DNA of 64,000 bases from Methylobacterium gossipiicola (GTDB lineage: Bacteria; Pseudomonadota; Alphaproteobacteria; Rhizobiales; Beijerinckiaceae): positions 186,001 through 250,000 of the forward strand of contig NZ_FOPM01000002.1 of the NCBI RefSeq assembly GCF_900113485.1, read 5' to 3'. The position numbers and the translations under genes were made by a program. This document shows, in pieces, positions 24,208 through 32,612 of this stretch. How positions within the stretch are numbered: position 1 is the first letter of the stretch; the number at the start of each line of letters is the position of its first letter. Below the pieces are notes generated by a model, which searched no databases, had not been told where the DNA came from, and saw only the letters and a program-made list of their open reading frames with translations.

Positions 24208-25517
24208 GCGTGCCGGGCCTCCTCGTCGCCGCCCCGCGTTCGAGTTCGGGCAAGACCACCCTCACCCTCGCGCTCATGCGGGCGCTGACCCGGCGCGGGA
24301 TCGCCGTGCGGGGCGCGAAATGCGGACCGGACTACATCGATCCCGCCTTCCACGCCGCCGCCACGGGCTTTCCGAGCTTCAACCTCGACAGCTTCGCCAT
24401 GGCGGAGCCGATGCTCGACGCCGTGGCGGGCCTCGCCGGCACGAACGCCGACCTCGTGGTGGCGGAAGGCTCCATGGGGTTGTTCGACGGGATCGTGGCC
24501 GGGGCCGGCCGCACGGGGGCCAATGCCGACATCGCCGCCCGCTACGGCTGGCCCGTGCTCCTCGTCCTCGACGTGTCGGGGGCGGCGCAATCGGCCGCCG
24601 CCGTGGCGCTCGGTTGCGTGCACTACGATCCGCGCATCCGCATCGCCGGGGTGGTGCTCAACAAGGTCGCGAGCCCGCGCCATCGCCGCCTCGTCGAAGC
24701 GGGTCTGGCCAAGATCGGCCTGCCGGTGCTCGGCGCCCTCATGCGCGACACCAACCTGACCCTGCCGGAGCGGCATCTCGGCCTCGTCCAGGCCCGCGAG
24801 ACCGGCGACCTCGACGCCCGCCTCGACCGGCTGGCCGATCTCGCCGAAGCCGGCCTCGACCTCGACGCCATCCTGGCCGCCGCAGCCGGAGCGACGCCCC
24901 GTCCCGACGCCGATGCGGCGCTGCCGACCCCGCCGGGCCAGCGCATCGCCGTCGCGTCCGACGCCGCCTTCTCGTTCCTCTATCCGCACATGGCGGCGGG
25001 CTGGCGGGCGCGGGGCGCCGAACTCGTGCCGTTCTCGCCGCTCGCCGACGAGGCGCCGCCCGCCGGCTGCGACGCCGCCTGGTTGCCGGGCGGCTACCCC
25101 GAACTCCATGCCGGGCGCCTCGCCGGAGCCGCGACCTTCCTCGGGGCCTTGCGCGATTTCGCCGTGGACAAACCCGTCCACGGCGAGTGCGGCGGCTACA
25201 TGGTGCTGGGCGAAAGCCTGGAGGATGCCGAGGGCGTCACGCATCCGATGGCGGGCCTGCTGCCGGTGGCGACCTCATACCGGATGCGCAAGCTGCACCT
25301 CGGCTACCGCGTCGCGACCCTGCTGGCGGATGGCCCCCTGGGACGAGCCGGCACCCGCCTCGTCGGCCACGAGTTCCACTATGCCAGCGAGCGCACACCG
25401 CCGCCCGGCGAGGACATCGCCCTCGCCCGTGTCACGGATGCGGAGGGCGTTGCCATCGGACTCGCCGGCCACCGCGCCGGCCGGGTGACGGGCAGCTTCT
25501 TCCACCTCATCGGCTGA
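24204..25517 (+). CDS. cobB: hydrogenobyrinic acid a,c-diamide synthase (glutamine-hydrolysing)
   Basis: Amidates side chains a and c before cobalt insertion. 437 residues from a GTG with GTGA overlap on cobM and a good GGGGAGAG upstream. P-loop [19 protein letters not shown] (10-28), [12 protein letters not shown], glutaminase nucleophile Cys329 in [12 protein letters not shown], and the GHEFHYA block (His389, His392). Last gene of the cobL-cobE-cobM-cobB run. It ends at a strong inverted repeat shared with the convergent regulator gene. Confidence 0.96.
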   Translation: MSVPGLLVAAPRSSSGKTTLTLALMRALTRRGIAVRGAKCGPDYIDPAFHAAATGFPSFNLDSFAMAEPMLDAVAGLAGTNADLVVAEGSMGLFDGIVAGAGRTGANADIAARYGWPVLLVLDVSGAAQSAAAVALGCVHYDPRIRIAGVVLNKVASPRHRRLVEAGLAKIGLPVLGALMRDTNLTLPERHLGLVQARETGDLDARLDRLADLAEAGLDLDAILAAAAGATPRPDADAALPTPPGQRIAVASDAAFSFLYPHMAAGWRARGAELVPFSPLADEAPPAGCDAAWLPGGYPELHAGRLAGAATFLGALRDFAVDKPVHGECGGYMVLGESLEDAEGVTHPMAGLLPVATSYRMRKLHLGYRVATLLADGPLGRAGTRLVGHEFHYASERTPPPGEDIALARVTDAEGVAIGLAGHRAGRVTGSFFHLIG

Positions 25518-25608
25518 CCCGTATGTCGCTGGAGGACAACGAAACGCCGCCATTCCAGAGAAATCGAACGGCATTCGTGAGACAAGGATAACAATGGTCC
25601 CGGATCGG

Positions 25609-25653
25609 CCTCTGGAGACGTGATCCGACGGAATCGGATCACGTCTCCAGAGG
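25609..25653. terminator. perfect 20 bp inverted repeat between convergent genes
   Basis: CCTCTGGAGACGTGATCCGA, loop CGGAA, then its exact reverse complement. It lies 91 bp after cobB and 21 bp after the regulator stop, so a bidirectional transcription end is the natural reading. Neither side has a T-run, so termination may need Rho, or the hairpin may protect the 3' ends. Confidence 0.6.
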
Positions 25654-25674
25654 TCCGACGGGCGACGGCCCGGC

Positions 25675-26076
25675 CTATTCGACGACGACGTCGGGCGTCG
25701 AGACCTTGCCCATCTTCGAGATGGTGCGGACGATGGCGAGGGCGTCGCGGCGCAGATCCGCGTTGTCGATCAACGCGTAGGCCCGCAGCAATTCGATGGC
25801 GCCCTGAGCACTGAGAAATCCGAATACGTCGGATTGGGTGCCGTCGGCGTCGTCCTCTTCGAAAAACGCCGAGACCGGGACTTCGAGGAGCCGGGCGATC
25901 TCGCGCAGGCGACCGGCGCCGACGCGGTTCTGCCCCTTCTCGTACTTCTGAACCTGCTGGAACGTCACGCCGACGGCGGTACCGAGGGCCGTCTGGCTCA
26001 AGCCGCGGGCCTTGCGAAGGGCAGTGATCCGCAATCCGACGAGGCGGTCAACATCGGTGGTCTGTTTGGGCATCAT
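25675..26076 (-). CDS. XRE-family helix-turn-helix transcriptional regulator
   Basis: 133 residues from the ATG at 26076 (MMPKQTTDVDRLVGLRI); a second ATG follows at once. The HTH lies at about residues 17-70 with LRKARGLSQTALGTAVGVTF and QQVQKYEKGQNRVGAGRL, followed by VPVSAFFEEDD and a helical C-terminus. This is a common stand-alone XRE regulator type in Rhizobiales. The target is unknown. It is convergent with cobB and divergent from the monooxygenase-like gene at 26452. Confidence 0.88.
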   Translation of the reverse strand: MMPKQTTDVDRLVGLRITALRKARGLSQTALGTAVGVTFQQVQKYEKGQNRVGAGRLREIARLLEVPVSAFFEEDDADGTQSDVFGFLSAQGAIELLRAYALIDNADLRRDALAIVRTISKMGKVSTPDVVVE

Positions 26077-26451
26077 ATTTCGATTCAGTCCCTGAAGTTC
26101 GCGAGCACCACCGTCTGGATCGGCGAAGGAAGCAGACAAAAGGAAGAAACCCGCACGATATCGCGCAAATCCGTCCGTGTTCGGGGCCGATTCTTGGAGG
26201 CGACGCGCTCTTTCAAGTTTTTGAAGCAGCTCATCCCTGCGTCACCCGCAGCACCGACCGTGACTTTGTATGCGATTTCTAACGAAATTCTATATCCATT
26301 CAGATTGACCATAAAGCCGTCACGGAAAGCAAGCGACTCGCTCGCGACATCCACCCCGTCCGGCGGCGCCACGCCACATCCTTTGGGTTCCGACTTCACC
26401 TGGGCTAGGGTGGGGGACCCCCGCCCCGCGCGGACAGCACGGACCAGTATC
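26077..26451. other. 375 bp divergent intergenic region, relatively AT-rich
   Basis: Separates the XRE regulator from the heme-oxygenase-like gene. Base composition is visibly less GC-rich than the genes. ATTTC-taac-GAAAT near 26274-26287 is a short palindrome that could bind a regulator. No clear iron box or gene was found. Confidence 0.5.
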
Positions 26452-26784
26452 ATGTACATCGCGATGAATCGCTTCAAAGTCGTCAAGGAGTCCACACAAG
26501 ATTTCGAGCAGGTCTGGCTCGGACGCGACAGTCAGCTCGGCGAGATGCCAGGCTTCGTGGAATTCCATCTGTTGCGGGGACCGGAGCATGAAGACCATGT
26601 GCTCTACGCCTCGCACACGATCTGGGCCTCGAAGGCCGATTTCGAGGCCTGGACCCGCTCCGAGCAGTTCCGCAAGGCTCACGGCCGGGTCCCGACCACG
26701 AAGCCCCTCTACCTCGGGCACCCGCAATTCGAGGGGTTCGAGACGATCCAGACCTTGAACGGGTCGGCGGCCACGCCGGACTGA
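26452..26784 (+). CDS. antibiotic biosynthesis monooxygenase / IsdG-like heme-degrading family protein
   Basis: 110 residues, a single ABM ferredoxin-like domain: MYIAMNRFKVVKESTQDFEQ, then VWLGRDSQLGEMPGFVEFHL, HVLYASHTIWASKADFEAW and EQFRKAHG. The GFVEFHLL and W/H pattern is that of the heme-oxygenase-like group (IsdG/HmoB relatives), so cytoplasmic heme breakdown is the likely but unproven role. A second ATG at 26464 would remove four residues. The upstream region is long enough for its own control. Confidence 0.82.
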   Translation: MYIAMNRFKVVKESTQDFEQVWLGRDSQLGEMPGFVEFHLLRGPEHEDHVLYASHTIWASKADFEAWTRSEQFRKAHGRVPTTKPLYLGHPQFEGFETIQTLNGSAATPD

Positions 26785-26825
26785 CGCGGACGGATGATGC
26801 CGTGCGGGGCCGGCCCGGCGCGGCG

Positions 26826-28094
26826 TCATCGGACGATCCGAGGCAGGAATGCCGCCGCGAGTCCAATGAGCGGCAGGTAGGCACAGAGGGCGTAGACCGT
26901 GACGATGCCGGCGTGGTCCGCCACCTCGCCCAGGATCGCCGCGCCGAGGCCGCCCATCCCGAACGCGAAGCCGAAGAACAGGCCACCGACGAGGCCGATC
27001 CGTCCGGGCAGCAATTCCTGCGCATAGACTAGGATCGCCGGCATCGCCGAGGCCAGGATCATCCCGATGGGGACGGTGAGCAGCACGGTTCCGGTCAGGC
27101 CGGCATGCGGCAGGGCCAGGGTGAAGGGCAGGACACCGAGGATCGAGCCCCAGATCACGGGCTTGCGGCCGAACCGGTCGCCGATGGGGCCGCCCAGGAT
27201 CGTTCCCGCAGCCACGGCGCCGAGAAAGACGAACAGGTAGACCTGCGACTGGGCCACGGACACGCCGAATCGCTGGATCAGATAGAACGTATAGTAGGAC
27301 GAGAAGCTCGCGAGGTAGAAATATTTCGAGAAGATCAGCGTCAGCAGGATGGCGATGGTGAGCCCGACCCGCCCGCGCGACAGGGGCGCGGCCCGGACGC
27401 CCGCGCGGGATGCCGGACGCGTCGTCGCCCGAAGCCGCCCGGCGTACCAGCGACCGACGAAGGCGAGGACGCCGATGCCGGCCAGAGCCGCGAGGGAGAA
27501 CCACGCGACACTTCCCTGCCCGTGCGGCACCACTACGAAGGCCGCGAGCAGGGGACCGAGGGCCGTTCCGGCATTGCCGCCGACCTGGAACACCGACTGT
27601 GCCAAACCGTATCGCCCGCCCGAGGCGAGCCGAGCGACCCGCGTCGCCTCGGGATGGAACACCGCCGAACCGAATCCGACGAGGGCGGCCGCGAAGAGCA
27701 GGAGGGCGTATTCCCAGGCCACCGAAAGAAGCAGGAGGCCGAAAAGGGACGAGCCCATCCCGATGGCCAGGGAGAACGGGAGCGGTTTGCGATCGGTGTA
27801 AAGGCCCACGACGGGCTGAAGCACCGACGCGGTGAGCTGGAACACAAACGTGATGAGGCCGATCTGCCCGAAATCGAGCCGGAACTGCGCCTTCAGCAGG
27901 GGATAGATCGCCGGCAGCAGGGACTGGATGAGATCGTTGAGGAGATGCGACAGGCTCAGAGCCGCCAGCACCGCAACGGACGGACCGACCCTCGCGACTG
28001 AAACGGAGGGCGACGGGATTGGCGGCGACGGGGCGAAGGGCGTCGCCGCGTCGATTCGCTCGCGCGCGGCGACTTGGCCGTTGATGTTCACCAT
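26826..28094 (-). CDS. fsr: MFS transporter, fosmidomycin-resistance (Fsr) type
   Basis: 422-residue inner-membrane exporter. The start MVNINGQVAARERIDA at 28094 has GGAAAG about 8 bp upstream; an ATG at 28190 is also open but lacks homologous character. Family blocks: LSHLLNDLIQSLLPAIYPLL, IGLITFVFQLTASVLQPVVG, VFHPEATRVARLASGGRYGL and GGPIGDRFGRKPVIWGS. Expected to export fosmidomycin-like or other small compounds. The symbol is by family resemblance. Confidence 0.85.
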   Translation of the reverse strand: MVNINGQVAARERIDAATPFAPSPPIPSPSVSVARVGPSVAVLAALSLSHLLNDLIQSLLPAIYPLLKAQFRLDFGQIGLITFVFQLTASVLQPVVGLYTDRKPLPFSLAIGMGSSLFGLLLLSVAWEYALLLFAAALVGFGSAVFHPEATRVARLASGGRYGLAQSVFQVGGNAGTALGPLLAAFVVVPHGQGSVAWFSLAALAGIGVLAFVGRWYAGRLRATTRPASRAGVRAAPLSRGRVGLTIAILLTLIFSKYFYLASFSSYYTFYLIQRFGVSVAQSQVYLFVFLGAVAAGTILGGPIGDRFGRKPVIWGSILGVLPFTLALPHAGLTGTVLLTVPIGMILASAMPAILVYAQELLPGRIGLVGGLFFGFAFGMGGLGAAILGEVADHAGIVTVYALCAYLPLIGLAAAFLPRIVR

Positions 28095-28582
28095 GAACGC
28101 TTTCCGACGTCTCCCGGATTCCCCGAAAACAGCCTTGTCACACCGCTGACGAAATGAACCGACACACTCAAATGTTATGAAAGAAACCATTCCATGCCGG
28201 CACTCCGAATGCCGGCGCTGCTCTCATTTCATGTCATAATCATGGCATAAATGGGCCGTGCATGGCAGCCAGACCACGGCAGACAGCGCACCTGCGCGAT
28301 GCGTTTCGATCGCGTCCTCGACGTCTCATCCGCGCCATATTCGAAGACTTTCCGGTGGATAAGTCTGAGGACGATTGCTGAAAGCCAAAGCCTTTCTTAA
28401 GGCCGATGCAGAGAACGCAGTCCCACACACGACATAATCTGTTGCGTCTCGACCATCCGGCTCACGCCCGCCCGGGGATACGAGGTCCGAAGCTTGCGCC
28501 GTGATGCGAAGAATCCGGGACCGACGGGCCTGTTGCGTCGATCCTGAACACTTTCCGCTTCACGACGGGACATGGCATTCGG
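28095..28582. other. 488 bp divergent intergenic region with repeats
   Basis: Between the Fsr-type exporter and the sugar transferase. Contains the inverted repeat GCCGGCA-ctccgaa-TGCCGGC (28196-28216) and next to it the direct repeat CATGTCATAAT/CATGGCATAAA (28230-28251). Both are candidate operator sites for the exporter gene, whose start is 102-157 bp away. No gene was recognised in the remaining 330 bp. Confidence 0.5.
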
Positions 28583-30100
28583 ATGTTTCAGGAACCGGTC
28601 CAGAAAGTCTTCGCCGCCGCACCGCAAGCCGTCCCGTTGAACAAGCTTGCCCGACGGGACGTTTGGGCAGCCCTTCTTCCCCAGCGGCGGCGCGCCGCCT
28701 TTCGCCTCGGCCTCAGCGTATCCATGGCGGTGGCCGATCTCCTGGCCATCCTGAGCACGGCCTATGCCGTGGACATCGCGTACTCCCTCGGCGTGCCCGG
28801 ATCTTTTCCGCCCGACGGCACCAGCGGCGGATTGCAGATCGCGGGACTCGTGGCCGTGCTGGTGCTCCTCACCCGGCTGGCACGGGAGGAGTACAGCATC
28901 GAGACGGCCCTCTCGTACGGCCCCTACCTGCGGCGCACCGCGACCCTGTGGGTGTCGGCCTGGGCCGTCGTGCTAATCCTCGGTTTCGCGACGAAGACCA
29001 CCAACGATTTTTCCCGCCTCGTCTCCCTCGGCTTCTTCCTCGCTGGCCTGCCGGTGATGCTCGGCGTCCGCGCCGGGATGACCGCCCTCGTGCGCGGCGC
29101 GATCCGGCCGGGCTCGGCCTCCATCAACCGCATCCACCTCGTCGGGTTCGAGGAGGACATCACCCGGTTCTATGCCCACAACGATCCGGAGGCCCTCGGG
29201 CTTCGCGTCATCGGCACGAGCTATCTGCGCCGCGCCGACGAGAAGGCCGACGCCTTCGGCCGCGCCACGCAGATGGCCGAAGACCTCGATCTCGCCGTGT
29301 CGGTGGTACGCTTCCTGCGCCCGGACGACGTGTTCATCCTGGTCCCGTGGACGGAGGCGAGCGACATCGAGCGCTGTATCGACGCGTTCCTGCGCGTGCC
29401 CGCCGCCCTGCACCTGCGCCCCGGCTCGGTGATGGACCGCTTTCCCGATATCAAGGTCGGCCGCATCGGCCGCCTGTCCGGCCTCAGCATCGGCCGGCGT
29501 CCGCTGCAGGCCGGCGAGATCCTGCTGAAGCGGGCCGTCGACCTTACCCTCGCGGCCACCGCCCTGGTCATGCTGGCGCCGCTCTTCGCCGCCGTCGCGG
29601 TGCTGATCAAGCTCGACAGTCCGGGTCCGGTGTTCTTCCGACAGCGGCGCTACGGCTTCAACCAGCAGGCCTTCGGCGTCTACAAGTTCCGCAGCATGAA
29701 GACGGAGGGCGACACCGTCTTCCGGCAGGCTTCGCGCAACGATTCCCGTATCACCCGCATCGGGGCGGTGCTGCGCCGCTCCAACATCGACGAGTTGCCG
29801 CAGCTCATCAACGTCCTGCGCGGCGAGATGTCCCTGGTCGGGCCGCGCCCGCACGCTCTGGCCCACGACCGCAGCTTCGAGCGGCGCATCGCCCACTACG
29901 CGCGCCGTCACAACGTGATGCCGGGTATCACCGGCTGGGCTCAGGTGAACGGCCTGCGCGGGGAGACCCTGACCGACCTCGACATGGAGCGCCGGGTCGC
30001 CCACGACCTGTACTACATCGACAACTGGTCGATCTGGCTCGACCTGCGCATCATGGTCCAGACGGTCATCTCGCCCCGCGCCTACAACAACGCGTTTTGA
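28583..30100 (+). CDS. undecaprenyl-phosphate sugar phosphotransferase (exopolysaccharide initiation)
   Basis: 505 residues, polyprenyl-phosphate hexose-1-phosphate transferase of the WcaJ/ExoY/PssA class, which starts exopolysaccharide units on the lipid carrier. The N-terminal half has about four membrane helices and a Rossmann-like domain. The C-terminal catalytic domain starts GEILLKRAVDLTLAATALVM, then SPGPVFFRQRRYGFNQQAFG, VYKFRSMKTEGDT, NIDELPQLINVLRGEMSLVG, PRPHALAHD, MPGITGWAQVNGLRGET and LYYIDNWSIWLDL. It stands alone, without a glycosyltransferase cluster. ExoD and BcsS 2.5-3.5 kb away are the only other polysaccharide-related genes in this stretch. Confidence 0.93.
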   Translation: MFQEPVQKVFAAAPQAVPLNKLARRDVWAALLPQRRRAAFRLGLSVSMAVADLLAILSTAYAVDIAYSLGVPGSFPPDGTSGGLQIAGLVAVLVLLTRLAREEYSIETALSYGPYLRRTATLWVSAWAVVLILGFATKTTNDFSRLVSLGFFLAGLPVMLGVRAGMTALVRGAIRPGSASINRIHLVGFEEDITRFYAHNDPEALGLRVIGTSYLRRADEKADAFGRATQMAEDLDLAVSVVRFLRPDDVFILVPWTEASDIERCIDAFLRVPAALHLRPGSVMDRFPDIKVGRIGRLSGLSIGRRPLQAGEILLKRAVDLTLAATALVMLAPLFAAVAVLIKLDSPGPVFFRQRRYGFNQQAFGVYKFRSMKTEGDTVFRQASRNDSRITRIGAVLRRSNIDELPQLINVLRGEMSLVGPRPHALAHDRSFERRIAHYARRHNVMPGITGWAQVNGLRGETLTDLDMERRVAHDLYYIDNWSIWLDLRIMVQTVISPRAYNNAF

Positions 30101-30123
30101 GCGACCGTCCCGTTTTGGAACGC

Positions 30124-30630
30124 TCAGTCCTCGGCCGCGGCCCGTTCGAGACACGCACCGCACTCGCCCTCGACCTCGAGAATCCGGCTCGCCGGCTTGA
30201 AACCGAGCTTGGCCAGGGTGCGGCCGAGCCCATCCTCGACCTCGGGCGAGGTGGTCTCGTCGATGGTGCCGCAGGAGCGACAGATGAGGAAAACGAGGCC
30301 GGCGCCGTCCGAGTGCGCATGGCCGCAGGACACGAAGGCGTTGCGGCTGGCGATGCGGTGGACGAGGCCGTTCTCCGTCAGGAAGTCGAGGGCGCGGTAG
30401 ACCGAGACCGCCGCCACCCGCTTGCCCGTGGCGCTGAGGCGCTCGGCGATGTCGTAGGCCCCGAGCGGTCGCGCCTGTGACGCCACCACTTCGAGGACGT
30501 CCCGGCGCAGGCGGGTGAACTGTAGGTCGCGCGCCCGGCAGACGGCCTCGGCCCGCGCCAGGGCTTCTTCCGGGCCGTGGTGATGTCCGCATCCTCCCGA
30601 TCCGGCCTGCGTGCCCGCGTGGTCGTGCAT
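30124..30630 (-). CDS. zur: zinc uptake regulator, Fur family
   Basis: 168 residues from the ATG at 30630 (MHDHAGTQAGSGGCGHHH). The winged helix covers the first half (RDLQFTRLRRDVLEVVASQ, AVSVYRALDFLTENGLVHRI). Metal sites include SCGHAHSDG, ICRSCGTIDE and ECGACLERA. Divergent from the znu genes across a palindromic operator, the usual Zur arrangement. With zinc bound it should repress zinc import. The His/Cys-rich N-terminus may be an extra metal site. Confidence 0.93.
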   Translation of the reverse strand: MHDHAGTQAGSGGCGHHHGPEEALARAEAVCRARDLQFTRLRRDVLEVVASQARPLGAYDIAERLSATGKRVAAVSVYRALDFLTENGLVHRIASRNAFVSCGHAHSDGAGLVFLICRSCGTIDETTSPEVEDGLGRTLAKLGFKPASRILEVEGECGACLERAAAED

Positions 30631-30698
30631 GGGCTCCCGATCCCAGTGATTGACGGTGAGGGCGGGTCGGTTCGAGCCGGCCCGTTGAAGTCTCACGA

Positions 30699-30713
30699 TG
30701 TTACAGTGTATCA
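30699..30713. promoter_or_regulatory. candidate Zur operator
   Basis: TGTTACAGTGTATCA, a near-perfect palindrome of form TGnTACAnTGTAnCA in the 129 bp between zur and the divergent zinc-transport genes. It is 69 bp from the zur ATG and 47 bp from the small ORF ahead of znuC, so one dimer could control both. Assignment to Zur is inferred from symmetry and location. Confidence 0.65.
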
Positions 30714-30759
30714 GCGCGCAACGTAAGCCGATGCGCCCGTTCGGTTCGATTGCCCCTCC

Positions 30760-30882
30760 GTGACCCGTTCCAGCCCCCTGCCCCGCCGCTCGCTGTTCCA
30801 GGCGGGGGCATCCCTCCGCTTCGCCACGGCGGCCCTCGCGGTCGTCCTGCTATGGGGCGCCATCCTGTGGGTCTTGGCATGA
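30760..30882 (+). CDS. 40-aa single-membrane-helix protein coupled to znuC
   Basis: The GTG at 30760 opens a 40-codon frame: VTRSSPLPRRSLFQAGASLR, then a hydrophobic helix FATAALAVVLLWGAILWVLA at the C-terminus. Its TGA overlaps the znuC ATG (ATGA at 30879-30882), the same coupling used by genuine genes nearby. The basic N-terminus and terminal helix predict an inner-membrane protein with the N-terminus inside. No family recognised. It could be a small accessory of the zinc importer or a leader that sets znuC translation. Confidence 0.55.
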   Translation: MTRSSPLPRRSLFQAGASLRFATAALAVVLLWGAILWVLA

Positions 30883-31715
30883 CCGCGCCGGGCGGCGCCA
30901 TCGCGCTTCATGGCCTCACCCTCGGCTACGACCGCCACCCGGCCGTGCACCACCTCGACGGGACCATTCGGCCCGGCGCCCTGCTGGCGCTCGTCGGCCC
31001 CAACGGCGCCGGCAAGTCGACCCTCCTGAAGGGCATCGTCGGCGAGGTGCCGTGCCTTGACGGGCGCATCGACCGGCCGGGGCTGGCCGACGCCATCGCG
31101 TATCTGCCGCAATCGGCCGAGATCGACCGAGGGTTCCCCCTGAGGGTCCTCGACCTCGTCGCCATGGGCCTGTGGCGCCATATCGGTCCCTGGCGCCGGG
31201 CCGCCCCCTACCGCGACCGCCTGATCGGAGCTCTGGGCACCGTCGGACTCGTCGGCTTCGAGGACCGGCTCATCGGCACCCTGTCGGGCGGACAGTTCCA
31301 GCGGGCCCTGTTCGCGCGCCTCATCGTGCAGGACGCCCGCGTCATCCTCCTCGACGAGCCGTTCACGGGCGTCGACGGGCGCACCAGCGCCGACCTCCTG
31401 CGCCTCATCGCGACCTGGCACGGCCAGGGCCGCACCATCGTGGCGGCCCTGCACGACCTCGGACAGGTGCGCGCGCATTTCCCCGAGACCCTGCTGCTCG
31501 CCCGCGAACCCGTGGCGTGGGGGCCGACGGAAGCGGTGCTGACCCCGCGCAACCTCGCCCGCGCCCAGACTCTGTCGGAAGCCTGGGACGAGGACGCGGC
31601 GATCTGCGACGGGCCGGCCGGCCCTCCGGCCTCCCTCCACGCGCATACGCACGGCGATGAGCACGGCCATCACCACGGGCCTGGGCAGAGCCACCACCAC
31701 CGGAACGCTCCGTGA
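30879..31715 (+). CDS. znuC: zinc ABC transporter ATP-binding protein
   Basis: 278 residues. Walker [22 protein letters not shown]-loop IAYLPQSAEIDRGFPLRVLD, signature GTLSGGQFQRALFARL, Walker B VILLDEPFTGVD and the switch His in ALHDL. The C-terminus is a histidine-rich tail (HAHTHGDEHGHHHG followed by QSHHHR), a probable zinc buffer or sensor. The ATG at 30879 overlaps the upstream small ORF. Pairs with znuB. No znuA binding-protein gene is present in the window. Confidence 0.94.
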   Translation: MTAPGGAIALHGLTLGYDRHPAVHHLDGTIRPGALLALVGPNGAGKSTLLKGIVGEVPCLDGRIDRPGLADAIAYLPQSAEIDRGFPLRVLDLVAMGLWRHIGPWRRAAPYRDRLIGALGTVGLVGFEDRLIGTLSGGQFQRALFARLIVQDARVILLDEPFTGVDGRTSADLLRLIATWHGQGRTIVAALHDLGQVRAHFPETLLLAREPVAWGPTEAVLTPRNLARAQTLSEAWDEDAAICDGPAGPPASLHAHTHGDEHGHHHGPGQSHHHRNAP

Positions 31716-32590
31716 CCGCCACCCTCATCGACGCGCTGTTCGGCCCCTTCCTCGAATTCGGCTTCATGCGGCGCGCCCTCGTGGGTTGCCTCGCCCTGTC
31801 GCTGTCGGCCCCTCCCGTGGGGGTGTTCCTGATGCTGCGACGTATGAGCCTCATGAGCGACGCCATGAGCCATGCCGTTCTGCCGGGGGCGGCCATCGGC
31901 TTCCTCGTGGCGGGCCTGTCCCTGCCGGCCATGACGCTGGGCGGTCTCGCCGCCGGCCTCGCCGTCGCGCTGCTCGCCGGAATGGTGACCCGCTCCACCC
32001 TCATCAAGGAGGATGCGAGTCTGGCGGCGTTCTACCTGATTTCGCTCGCCGCCGGCGTTGTGCTGATCTCGCTGCGCGGCTCGCAGATCGACCTGCTGCA
32101 CATCCTGTTCGGCACCGTTCTGGCCCTCGACGACCCGGCCCTGCTGCTGCTCGGCGGCATCGCCACCGTCACGCTGTTCGGGATCGCCACCCTCTACCGG
32201 CCCCTGGTGATGGAATGCGTGGACCCGCTGTTCCTGCGCACCGTGAGCCGGGCGGGCGGCCCGGTCCACTACGCCTTTCTCGGCCTCGTGGTGCTGAACC
32301 TCGTCGGTGGCTTTCAGGCCCTCGGCACCCTGCTGGCGGTCGGCCTGATGCTGCTTCCCGCCATCACGGCCCGCTTCTGGGCGACGGATCTCGGCGGCAT
32401 GATCCCGGTCTCCATCGCCTGCGCCATGGCGTCGAGTCTGGCCGGTCTGACCCTCTCGTACCGGGCCGACCTGCCGACGGGGCCCGCCATCGTGCTGGCG
32501 GCGGGGGCGCTCTATGGCGTGTCGCTGCTGTTCGGGCCGCGCGGCGGCCTCATTCGGCGCTTCATCCGGCCGCGCCACCTCGAAGGATAG
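31712..32590 (+). CDS. znuB: zinc ABC transporter permease
   Basis: 292-residue membrane protein of the ABC-3 family starting at a GTG with GTGA overlap on znuC. Blocks: FMRRALVGCLALSLSAPPVG, VFLMLRRMSLMSDAMSHAVL, PGAAIGFL, GTLLAVGLMLLPAITARFW. About eight helices. Forms the importer with ZnuC. Manganese instead of zinc is possible for this family, but the adjacent zur favours zinc. Confidence 0.94.
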   Translation: MTATLIDALFGPFLEFGFMRRALVGCLALSLSAPPVGVFLMLRRMSLMSDAMSHAVLPGAAIGFLVAGLSLPAMTLGGLAAGLAVALLAGMVTRSTLIKEDASLAAFYLISLAAGVVLISLRGSQIDLLHILFGTVLALDDPALLLLGGIATVTLFGIATLYRPLVMECVDPLFLRTVSRAGGPVHYAFLGLVVLNLVGGFQALGTLLAVGLMLLPAITARFWATDLGGMIPVSIACAMASSLAGLTLSYRADLPTGPAIVLAAGALYGVSLLFGPRGGLIRRFIRPRHLEG

Positions 32591-32612
32591 CGGGCGGTTC
32601 CGGCCAAACCCG

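Noticed and set aside
27105-28001. Plus-strand frame of 298 codons over the Fsr-type exporter
   Set aside because: Highly charged shadow translation opposite a well-formed 12-helix transporter.
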